Shown here piece after piece: positions 1-6,675 of a stretch of DNA of 16,296 bases. Where the stretch lies: positions 1 to 16,296 of the forward strand of contig JANXRT010000097.1 of assembly GCA_025356735.1 (NCBI GenBank), read 5' to 3'. The notes under the pieces are model-generated. The model was not told the origin of the DNA, did no database searches, and saw only the letters and a list, made by a program, of their open reading frames with translations. The DNA comes from Acetobacteraceae bacterium. Lineage in GTDB: Bacteria; Pseudomonadota; Alphaproteobacteria; Acetobacterales; Acetobacteraceae. The translations under genes were made by a program, and so were the position numbers. Within the stretch, counting starts at the first letter, position 1; each line of letters opens with the position of its first letter.

Positions 1-691
1 CAAACACCTCCATGGGCGTCGCGAGCTGCGCCGGGCGCCCACCCTCCAGCACCAGCAGCCGGTCGCCCAGCGTCATCGCCTCGACCTGGTCATGCGTGAC
101 ATACAGGCTGGTTACACCCAGCCGCCGCTGCAACCGGCGGATCTCCGCCCGCATCTGCACCCGGAGCTTGGCGTCGAGGTTCGACAGCGGCTCGTCGAAC
201 AGCAGCACGTTGGGCGAGAAGGCGATCGCGCGGGCAACCGCGATGCGCTGCTGCTGGCCGCCGGACAAGTTGGCCGCCGGCCGGTCGGCGAGCCCGCGCA
301 TCTGCACCAGGTCGAGCACGCGCGCCACGTTGGCCTCGATCTCGGCGCGCGGCAGCCGGCGTATCTTCAGTCCGTAGGCGACATTCTCGAACACCGTCAT
401 GTGCGGCCAGATCGCGTAGGACTGGAACACCATCGAGAGGCCGCGCTTCTCGGCCGGCACGTTGCGGCGCTCCCACGCCGAATACATCGTCTGGCCATTG
501 AGCCGGATGCTACCGCCGGAGGGGTCCTCCAGCCCGGCGATGGCACGCAGCGTCGAGGTCTTGCCACAGCCCGAGGGACCCAGCAGCGTCACCAGCTCGC
601 CGGATCGGATCGCGAAGCTGACGCCGTTCACCGCCGCCACGTCGCCGTAATGGACCGTGAGGTTCGAAACCTCGATGCGCGCTTCGGACAT
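1..691 (-). CDS. ABC importer ATPase subunit, partial (C-terminus beyond left edge)
   Basis: This is the cytoplasmic ATPase that would power the import complex encoded by the two genes upstream of it. The 230 visible residues carry a full nucleotide-binding domain of the Fe3+/polyamine (FbpC/PotA) class: Walker A GPSGCGKT at 38-45, Q-loop Gln90, signature LSGGQ at 142-146, Walker B VLLFDE at 162-167, D-loop SNLD at 170-173 and switch His200. The C-terminal regulatory (TOBE-type) part lies outside the window. The ATG shares its A with the TGA stop of the permease gene (TGATG), so translation is probably coupled. The start has only a weak Shine-Dalgarno of its own, which fits coupling. Family assignment is certain; the transported ligand is not shown by this subunit. 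Confidence 0.96.
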   Translation of the reverse strand, partial: MSEARIEVSNLTVHYGDVAAVNGVSFAIRSGELVTLLGPSGCGKTSTLRAIAGLEDPSGGSIRLNGQTMYSAWERRNVPAEKRGLSMVFQSYAIWPHMTVFENVAYGLKIRRLPRAEIEANVARVLDLVQMRGLADRPAANLSGGQQQRIAVARAIAFSPNVLLFDEPLSNLDAKLRVQMRAEIRRLQRRLGVTSLYVTHDQVEAMTLGDRLLVLEGGRPAQLATPMEVF

Positions 692-2391
692 CAGAGGGCG
701 ACCGTGGAAAAACGCCGTGCCACCGCAAGCAGCAGCCCGACCGCGGCGAACACGGTGGCGGTCAGCAGCAGTGCCATCGCCGCCGACAGCTCGGAGCTGG
801 AGCTGAGCCATGCGTTGATGATGGCAGGCGCGATGACCTTGGAATTCGGTCCCATCAGGAAGATCGAGGCGCCAAGCTCACGGATGCTGGCGATGAAGAT
901 CAGCAGCCAGGCGGCGGCGATGCCGGGCCGCAGCAGCGGCAGTGAGATGGTGCACATCTGCTGCATCCAGGACGCGCCGCAGACCCGGGCGCATTCCTCC
1001 AGAGACCGATCGACCTGCATCACGACACCCGCCATGGTGCGCAGGCCGAGCGGCAGGAAGACGGTGAAATAGGCGATGCCGAGCAGCCACAGCGTACCGT
1101 AAATCGGGACTGGGATGTTGATCCAGGCCCAGAGCAGGCCGAGCCCGAACACCAACCGCGGCACCGCCTGCGGAAACATCAGGATGTTTTCGAACAGGGT
1201 GCGGCCGCGCACCCGCGACCGATACAGGATCCAGGCGACCACGCCGATCACCGGCACGCCGAGGCTGGCGACGGCGAGCCCCAACACCAAGCTGTTGACG
1301 AAGGCTTGGCCGAGCGCGCCGGTGCTCAGCGCGGTCGTGTAGTTGGCAACGGTAAAGACGCTGTCCGACAGCATCACCGTGGCGAAGCGCTGGAACGAGG
1401 TCAGCAGCAGCGCCGCCAGCGGCAGCAGCACCGAGACGACGACGTAGAACCAGGCGATCGCCAGCAGCGGCCAGCGCATCGCCCCGGCCTCGACCGCGCG
1501 CGGGCGAAAGCCCTTGCCGCTGATCGTGGCGAAGCTCCCGCGTCGCAGCAGGAACTTCGAGAACGCAAGGGTCAGCACCATGGCGCCGAACAGCGACAGC
1601 CCGAGTGCCGCGGCACGCCCGTAATCGGGTGGAAACGACAGCGCCGCCTGCCAGATCGCCGTCGTCACGACGTAGAACCGGCCCGGAATGCCGAGCACGA
1701 AGGCGGCGGCGAAGGCGCCCAGCATCTCGGCGAACACGAACACCGTGGCGCTGAGCACGCCCGGCGCGACCAGAGGCAACGTGATGAACAACGCGGTGCG
1801 CAGCTTGCCAGCGCCAAGCACGCGGGAGCTTTCCTCGAGCGAGGGGTCCATCGACTTCATTGCCGCCGAGATCATCACGAACGCGACGGTACCCTCGAAC
1901 AGCGCCATCACCCAGGCGAGGCCCGCCGGCGAGTAGATGTCGAGCGCGTCGCCGCTGCCGCCGGCCAGCCGCCAGAGCTGATTGAGCAGCCCGGTTTTCG
2001 GGCCCGCTAGAATGCCCCAGGCCATCGCGCCGACCAGCGGCGTCATGTAGTAAGGCAGCTCCATCAGCCGCTCCAGCCGCGCCCGGCCAGGTATGTTGGT
2101 GCGGGTCAGGATCCAGGCCAGCACGAAGCCGAACAGGACCGCCATCGCCGTGGCCATTGCCGCGACCAGCAGCGTGTTGCCGATGATGCGGGCATCCTCG
2201 GGGATGGCCAGGTAGTTTCCAAAGCCGAACAGGCTCGGCGGAAACTGCCCGGCGTCGCCGACATTGAACGACTCCGCGACCAGGAAAACTACCGGGTAGA
2301 GCACCAGGCAGGCGCAGGCCAGCAGCAGCGCCGGCATCAGCCAGCGTGTGACTCCGGAACCCTCCACACGCACCAGCCAAATCGCCGCCAT
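691..2391 (-). CDS. ABC importer permease, fused two-domain (FbpB/ThiP-like)
   Basis: This is the inner-membrane channel of the importer, 566 aa, with two permease domains fused in one chain. Hydrophobic segments alternate through both halves, about twelve in all. Each half has an EAA loop that contacts the ATPase: residues about 186-211 (EESSRVLGAG...LPLVAPG) and about 465-490 (EECARVCGAS...LPLLRPG). Fused permeases of this length are usual for iron(III), thiamine and some organic-anion importers that use one binding protein. The start lies 6 bp after the binding-protein stop and the end overlaps the ATPase start by one base, so the three genes form one operon. The ATG has a poor ribosome site, and in-frame GTG codons at residues 7 and 9 are alternative starts. 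Confidence 0.96.
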   Translation of the reverse strand: MAAIWLVRVEGSGVTRWLMPALLLACACLVLYPVVFLVAESFNVGDAGQFPPSLFGFGNYLAIPEDARIIGNTLLVAAMATAMAVLFGFVLAWILTRTNIPGRARLERLMELPYYMTPLVGAMAWGILAGPKTGLLNQLWRLAGGSGDALDIYSPAGLAWVMALFEGTVAFVMISAAMKSMDPSLEESSRVLGAGKLRTALFITLPLVAPGVLSATVFVFAEMLGAFAAAFVLGIPGRFYVVTTAIWQAALSFPPDYGRAAALGLSLFGAMVLTLAFSKFLLRRGSFATISGKGFRPRAVEAGAMRWPLLAIAWFYVVVSVLLPLAALLLTSFQRFATVMLSDSVFTVANYTTALSTGALGQAFVNSLVLGLAVASLGVPVIGVVAWILYRSRVRGRTLFENILMFPQAVPRLVFGLGLLWAWINIPVPIYGTLWLLGIAYFTVFLPLGLRTMAGVVMQVDRSLEECARVCGASWMQQMCTISLPLLRPGIAAAWLLIFIASIRELGASIFLMGPNSKVIAPAIINAWLSSSSELSAAMALLLTATVFAAVGLLLAVARRFSTVAL

Positions 2392-2397
2392 CCGGCT

Positions 2398-3468
2398 TCA
2401 GCGTACGCCGGTGAGCTTGTCCCACTCGCGCACGAAGATCTTGTGCGTCTCCAGGAACACCTGCCAGTCAGCCGGGAACAGCAGCTTGAACTCGCCGATC
2501 GGCTTGCCGCCGGCCGGTGCCGGCACATCGTCGCGCGGCGAATTCAGCGACAGCGCGTCGCCCAGCCGGCTCTGCCCCGGCACCGACAGGAACCAGTCCA
2601 TGAACAGCCGCGCCGCATTGGGATGCGGCGCCTCGGCGATGGCGCCATAGACCTCAGGGCCGGCGGGAAGGCCATCGGCCGGCGAGACGAACTCCACCGG
2701 CGCGCCCTTGGCCTTGAACTGCAGGTAGCCGGAATACTGTGCCGTGTGAATGATCTTGTCCTGGCCGTTCACCATGCGGTCGTATTGCTGCACGTAGCTG
2801 TCAAAGCCGCGCGGCTTCTGCTTTTCGAACGCCGCCCAGTATTCGTCACCGTACAGCCGCCGCAGCTCGAACCAGGTCTCGTGCTGCAGGCCCGACGCGG
2901 ACACCTTGACGCTTACCGAGCCGGACCATTTCGGGTCGAGCACGTCCTTCCAGTTCCGCGGCGCCTCCTCCGCGGAGACCAGCTTCGGGTTGTAGGCGAT
3001 GCCCGCCATGATGATGGCACCCCAGGTCCAAAAACCCTCGGGCTGGCTTTTGAACGCCGGCTTGTACGCCGCCATCTCCGGCGAGACGTAGTTCATGTAG
3101 CCGTTGCGTTTCTGGAAATCGAGCACGAACCCCATGTCGGTGTTCTGCATGATATCGACCAGGTAGGCTTTCGCCTGCCGCTCGGTGCTGAGCTTGGCAT
3201 AGAGCGCGCCCGACTGCAGGCGGATGAAGTTGGTCTTGATCTTGGGAAACGCCGCCTGGAAGCCGGCCAGCAGCCTGGCCGCGCCATCCTCCGGATCGGT
3301 GGTGTAAAGCACCAGCGCGCCCTCCTGCTCGGCGGCGGCAAGGTCCGCGCAGGTCTTAAACCCATCCATTTGGCGCGGCTCCGCGCAGATGCCGGCGGCC
3401 CACGCCGAAGGCGCCAGCACCGCCATGCCAGCCGCCAGCAATGCAGCCAGCGCCACGGATCGGATCAT
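2398..3468 (-). CDS. ABC importer periplasmic substrate-binding protein
   Basis: This is the extracytoplasmic receptor of the importer, 356 aa from the chosen start, of the FbpA/PotD-like class (extracellular solute-binding family 1/6). Residues 1-24 form a clear Sec signal (MIRS, a hydrophobic Ala/Leu core, then SAWA), with likely cleavage before Ala25. I chose ATG 3468 rather than an upstream start at 3507 because AAGGGA (3476-3481) sits 7 nt before it and the signal peptide then begins correctly. Two Cys (28 and 40) near the mature N-terminus could form a disulfide. I do not see the adjacent Tyr pair expected in iron-binding FbpA, so iron is not supported; an organic anion, polyamine or phosphonate are open alternatives. 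It is the first gene of the operon and divergent from the Rieske gene. Confidence 0.94.
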   Translation of the reverse strand: MIRSVALAALLAAGMAVLAPSAWAAGICAEPRQMDGFKTCADLAAAEQEGALVLYTTDPEDGAARLLAGFQAAFPKIKTNFIRLQSGALYAKLSTERQAKAYLVDIMQNTDMGFVLDFQKRNGYMNYVSPEMAAYKPAFKSQPEGFWTWGAIIMAGIAYNPKLVSAEEAPRNWKDVLDPKWSGSVSVKVSASGLQHETWFELRRLYGDEYWAAFEKQKPRGFDSYVQQYDRMVNGQDKIIHTAQYSGYLQFKAKGAPVEFVSPADGLPAGPEVYGAIAEAPHPNAARLFMDWFLSVPGQSRLGDALSLNSPRDDVPAPAGGKPIGEFKLLFPADWQVFLETHKIFVREWDKLTGVR

Positions 3469-3485
3469 GTTCGCATCCCTTGAAC

Positions 3486-3505
3486 GTCGGTCGGTTGCGA
3501 CCGGC
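3486..3505. promoter_or_regulatory. Palindrome in the ABC/Rieske divergent spacer
   Basis: GTCGGTCG-GTTG-CGACCGGC forms an 8-bp inverted repeat (one G-T wobble) around a 4-nt loop. It lies 17 bp upstream of the binding-protein ATG, just outside its ribosome site, and 78 bp from the Rieske start. It could be an operator controlling either direction, or a hairpin in the ABC operon leader. The inverted repeat is seen directly; the function is inferred. Confidence 0.4.
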
Positions 3506-3518
3506 ACGTGTTGGCGCG

Positions 3519-3547
3519 ACGATGGCGACGGCGATGCGGGGGGTCAA
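3519..3547 (-). promoter_or_regulatory. Candidate sigma-70 promoter for the ABC operon
   Basis: On the minus strand a good -35 hexamer TTGACC (3542-3547) is followed after 17 bp by a weak -10 CATCGT (3519-3524). Transcription would begin near 3511, so the palindrome at 3486-3505 would lie in the leader. The -10 matches consensus at only 3 of 6 positions, so the call is tentative. Confidence 0.33.
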
Positions 3548-3583
3548 GCTGCAAGGATCCCAGGAACAGGCGGGGAAAACATC

Positions 3584-3997
3584 ATGGGCAAGCATGTCGT
3601 GGCCGCGGTTGCCGATATCGCGCCGGGCCAACGCCGCCTGGTCACGGTACGCGGCCGGCCGATCGCCATCTTCAACCTGTCCGGCGAGTTCTTTGGGCTG
3701 CTGAACCGGTGCCCGCATCAGGGCGGCAGCCTGTGCGACGGCGTACTGACCGGGCTGATCGAGGCGAGCGAGCCGGGCAGCTACCGGTTCAGCCGCCAGG
3801 GCGAGATCGTGCGCTGCCCCTGGCACGGCTGGGAATTCGACATCCGAACCGGGCTTTCATGGTGCGAGCCGTCGCGCGTGCAGGTCCGCACCTATCCTGT
3901 CGAGACCGACTCGGGACATAACCTGGTCGCCGGCCCCTACGTCGCCGAGACCGTTTCGGTCTCGGTCGAGGGCCACTACGTCGTCGTCGAGATGTGA
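3584..3997 (+). CDS. Small stand-alone Rieske [2Fe-2S] protein
   Basis: This 137-aa protein is essentially a single Rieske ferredoxin domain. Cluster ligands are visible as CPH (Cys43, His45) and CPWH (Cys78, His81), with the usual GW after the second pair. The gap between the ligand pairs is about 32 residues and contains an extra segment (about 60-73), longer than in classical Rieske ferredoxins. There is no signal peptide or membrane helix, so it should act in the cytoplasm as an electron carrier or as a component of an oxygenase. The start at 3584 is preceded by GGGGA about 7 nt upstream; an open frame extends further upstream but would be non-genic. No oxygenase alpha subunit or reductase lies nearby. 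Its 3' end overlaps the convergent deacetylase gene by 22 bp. Confidence 0.93.
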   Translation: MGKHVVAAVADIAPGQRRLVTVRGRPIAIFNLSGEFFGLLNRCPHQGGSLCDGVLTGLIEASEPGSYRFSRQGEIVRCPWHGWEFDIRTGLSWCEPSRVQVRTYPVETDSGHNLVAGPYVAETVSVSVEGHYVVVEM

Positions 3998-5043
3998 CGC
4001 GAGCCGCTTCTGTCGCCTGCGCGGGCGGCCAGGGCGAGCGCCCTCACCTCGATCGGCGTGCTGGCCCGACCGCCGAACCGGCCGAGGAAGTAATCCAGAA
4101 ACCAGCGGATGTTGTCGAGCAGCGCCTGGCGCTCCCTGGCTGTCTGGACATAGGGGGTGCAACCCAGCGCCAGCGACGGGCTGTGATAGTTCAGGGTGAA
4201 GATGCGGTGACCGTCCCGTCGTAGGGCATGAATCAGGTTCGTCTGGCCCTCGGCGCCGACGCCCTCGGGCGTCAGCATCGCGCGCGTGAGAAGCCGCGTC
4301 CGCGACAGCACCGCGCCGAGCCGGAGCTTTCGCCCGAACGGCGTGTTGACCATGCGATAGACATCCGGTCCGAAGCGGGATCCGTAGCCCGAAAAACCAC
4401 AGGACAACGGAATTTCAAGCAGGCGGTCATCCTCGCCGAACCAGTAAGGGCGATCGAGGCAGCGGCGAAAATCCGGTCCGCCATCGGCCTCGTAGCTCGA
4501 ATGCGGTACCACGCTGAGATCGATCAGGTAGCCGAGATCGGCGAGTATCCCGGCGGTTGCCGGCCCAACGCCGTAGCGGCCCGCCTTGTAGATCACCGGC
4601 CGGGCGCCGAACGCGTCGGCGATCGCGCGGGTCAACAGATCGAGCTTGGCCCGCTCCAACCCCGGATCGAGGTTGCCCGGATAGGAGTTGAACGCGGTCA
4701 CCTCCTCCTCGTCCGGCGGCGTGACCCAGGGATGCAGATGCGATCCGATCAGGCACTGGCCAAGATCGTGGTAGTGGCGCAGCACGGCGATCGAAGCGGG
4801 CGTGGTCGCCACCGGGTGATCGACGACGTAGGTCGGCACCAGGCCGAAATCGCGGAAGATGTCCTGTGCCAGATGCAGCGCCTCCATCGCCCTCACGGTC
4901 CGGCTGGCGCGATCGAACGGCGCCGACCAGTCGAACTCCTCCTCGGTGTCGACAACGGCCATGAGCAATGGCTGACCATGCGGAAGCCTCGCCACCGGGT
5001 TGTGCCGCCACAGCATCGACCGGCCCTGCGGCGTGGTCAGCAT
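3976..5043 (-). CDS. WalW-type polysaccharide deacetylase family protein
   Basis: This 355-aa protein belongs to the NodB-fold/carbohydrate esterase 4 superfamily and resembles WalW proteins of polysaccharide loci. Recognisable elements are DTEEEFDW at 32-39 (catalytic/metal Asp region), SHLHPW at 101-106 (His102 and His104 as the expected metal ligands), a KAGRYG motif near 164-169, and a late NYHSP motif. These family members act on acetylated glycans or glycan intermediates; the true substrate is unknown. No signal peptide is visible, which suggests a cytoplasmic role or a misplaced start. An in-frame ATG at 5016 is an alternative start. The gene is divergent from the CelD-like acetyltransferase, supporting a shared role in envelope or exopolysaccharide modification, and it ends inside the 3' end of the Rieske gene. 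Confidence 0.85.
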   Translation of the reverse strand: MLTTPQGRSMLWRHNPVARLPHGQPLLMAVVDTEEEFDWSAPFDRASRTVRAMEALHLAQDIFRDFGLVPTYVVDHPVATTPASIAVLRHYHDLGQCLIGSHLHPWVTPPDEEEVTAFNSYPGNLDPGLERAKLDLLTRAIADAFGARPVIYKAGRYGVGPATAGILADLGYLIDLSVVPHSSYEADGGPDFRRCLDRPYWFGEDDRLLEIPLSCGFSGYGSRFGPDVYRMVNTPFGRKLRLGAVLSRTRLLTRAMLTPEGVGAEGQTNLIHALRRDGHRIFTLNYHSPSLALGCTPYVQTARERQALLDNIRWFLDYFLGRFGGRASTPIEVRALALAARAGDRSGSRHISTTT

Positions 5044-5342
5044 CGAAGGCCGGGACTCGGCGGCGAAATCGTCATGCGGCGAGCGGCAAACGCCGACCGC
5101 TGCTGCCGGCGGCGCTCACACATGGACCGATCGAAACGCAACTCCGGCTAAATAAAAGCAAATATCCCTCCGCCCGGAGCTTCCTATAACGCCTGTGGTG
5201 AATTTCCGATGCATGAAATCGCGCGTATTCAACTTTCTGCCAGCCCCTTCCATCTGACAGCCAGCCAACCGCCTGCTTGCCGCCATAGCCGGAAGGCGGG
5301 CGAACGGGCAGGCGGGCCAGAACCACCGCGCTTCCGGCTACT
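5044..5342. promoter_or_regulatory. Divergent spacer between the deacetylase and acetyltransferase genes
   Basis: This 299-bp stretch has no convincing gene. It contains an AT-richer core around 5147-5170, unusual for this GC-rich window, and an isolated good -10-like hexamer TATAAC (5185-5190, plus strand) without a matching -35. Both divergent genes probably take their promoters from here. The right part carries the long hairpin listed separately. Confidence 0.4.
5269..5315 (+). repeat. Long imperfect hairpin upstream of the CelD-like gene
   Basis: The outer arms CCGCCTGC (5269-5276) and GCAGGCGG (5308-5315) pair perfectly over 8 bp. Inside them CCGCC (5280-5284) and GGCGG (5295-5299) form a second 5-bp stem with a 10-nt loop. 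The structure lies 28 bp before the proposed start codon of the acetyltransferase, so it could be a leader structure affecting translation, or a REP-type repeat. There is no T-tract, so it is not a standard terminator. Confidence 0.45.
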
Positions 5343-6596
5343 TTGGAAACATCTTCGCTTCACGAGGAAAATGAATGGCGCTCTCCCCATCCGCGTGGCA
5401 CCAGCAACGTAAATCCGCAATTTCGCCGAATTGGATCGACGCTGATCGATTTCACTCTTACCGACAGCCTGGATATTTCGTCGTTGTCCCGGTTGTGGCT
5501 GGATCTCGAGCGTCGCGCCACGCCCAATTTCTTCCTGTCCTGGCACTGGATCGGCGCCTGGCTGCTGCAGGCCGAACTACGCCCATGGATGCTGGTTGGG
5601 CGCGTCCAGGGCGAAGTGGCCGTCCTGGGTGCGCTAACGGCCTCGCGTCGCCATAATTTCGGCCCGGCCGCCATCGCCGGATTGCGGCTCCACACCACCG
5701 GAATCGCCGACATCGATGTCATCACCATCGAGTACAACGGCTTTCTGGTCGATGCCGCCCACGGCGACGCGGCCGAAGACGCCGCACTCGACTTCCTGAT
5801 CGGCGACTTCCTGATCGGCACGACCGGAGCCACCGGGCAAAGATGCGATGAGCTCGACCTGCGCAACGTCTCGCGCCGCTATCGGGCCTATGCCGAAAGC
5901 CGCCGCCTGATACACCGGATCGCCGGCCGCAAGCCGTCCTACCGCGTCGATCTCGACGGCGTGCGGGCGTCCGGACGGCCCTACCTCGATCGGCTCAGCA
6001 GCAACACGCGCCAGCAGATACGCCGGTCGATGCGGCTCTACCAGGCGATCGGCCCGGTCGTGCTTACCCGTGCTGAAACGGTCGACGAGGCGGTGGCCTT
6101 CCTTGCCGGCCTCAAGGCGCTGCATCAGCCCTACTGGCAAAGCCGCGGCGAGCCCGGCGCCTTCGCCTATCCGTTCCTGGAAGCGCTGATGCACCGCCTG
6201 ATGATCGCCGGGCTGGCGGACGGCACCGTCGAGCTGGTGCGCGTCAGCCGCGGCGAGCTGGCGATCGGCTACCTCTACAACTTCGTCTATCGCGGCCAGG
6301 TCTATTGCTACCAGTGCGGCTTCCTGTTCGAGGCCGACGCGCGATTGAAGCCTGGGCTGGTCGCCCACACCCTTTGCATCGAGGATCATCTGCGGACCGG
6401 CGTCGCGATCTATGACTTCATGGGCGGCGAAGCGCGCTACAAATCGAGCCTGGGACAGCCGGGACCGGACCTCCACTACGTGCTGCTGCAGCGGCCGACT
6501 GCGATCATCCGCGCCGAGAACGCCTTGCGCCGGCTTCGCGACCGGTCCCGGGAGATCCGCGGCACGGCTGTCCCCACCCCGCAACCGGCGGACTGA
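5343..6596 (+). CDS. CelD/BcsL-family GNAT acetyltransferase
   Basis: This 417-aa cytoplasmic protein matches the CelD/BcsL group of double-GNAT (FemAB-like) acyltransferases found in cellulose and exopolysaccharide loci. Supporting stretches are FFLSWHWIGAWL near 61-72, the basic segment RLSSNTRQQIRRSMR near 217-231, and the C-terminal GNAT core ending in YDFMGGEARYKSSLG. It probably transfers an acyl group to a sugar or sugar precursor. The start is uncertain: TTG 5343 is used here, but it has no Shine-Dalgarno and there is no in-frame ATG until about residue 80. A strong AGGA sits 6 nt before ATG 5375, which is in another frame. A perfect 15-bp tandem duplication (5790-5819) repeats DFLIG at residues 150-159. 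It is divergent from the WalW-type gene. Confidence 0.88.
   Translation: METSSLHEENEWRSPHPRGTSNVNPQFRRIGSTLIDFTLTDSLDISSLSRLWLDLERRATPNFFLSWHWIGAWLLQAELRPWMLVGRVQGEVAVLGALTASRRHNFGPAAIAGLRLHTTGIADIDVITIEYNGFLVDAAHGDAAEDAALDFLIGDFLIGTTGATGQRCDELDLRNVSRRYRAYAESRRLIHRIAGRKPSYRVDLDGVRASGRPYLDRLSSNTRQQIRRSMRLYQAIGPVVLTRAETVDEAVAFLAGLKALHQPYWQSRGEPGAFAYPFLEALMHRLMIAGLADGTVELVRVSRGELAIGYLYNFVYRGQVYCYQCGFLFEADARLKPGLVAHTLCIEDHLRTGVAIYDFMGGEARYKSSLGQPGPDLHYVLLQRPTAIIRAENALRRLRDRSREIRGTAVPTPQPAD
5790..5819 (+). repeat. Perfect 15-bp tandem duplication inside the CelD-like gene
   Basis: GACTTCCTGATCGGC occurs twice in direct succession (5790-5804 and 5805-5819) with no mismatch. It is in frame and duplicates the pentapeptide DFLIG. 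The absence of any synonymous difference suggests recent replication slippage. Confidence 0.95.
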
Positions 6597-6604
6597 TCCT
6601 GGCG

Positions 6605-6633
6605 TTGTTCCCATCCGGGCTTGCGATTAGGCT
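6605..6633 (+). promoter_or_regulatory. Candidate sigma-70 promoter for the 533-aa gene
   Basis: TTGTTC (6605-6610) and TAGGCT (6628-6633) are separated by 17 bp in the 79-bp gap before the next gene. The spacing is ideal and each hexamer keeps about half of the consensus. It would give a leader of about 35 nt before the ATG at 6676. Confidence 0.35.
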
Positions 6634-6675
6634 GGTCCGCGAAAGATCGCCGTTCCGCCGAGGGGATGAACCGCC

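Noticed and set aside
878..2425. 515-codon minus-strand frame overlapping the permease gene
   Set aside because: It is a same-strand frame-shifted shadow of the permease, with no hydrophobic segments or motifs.
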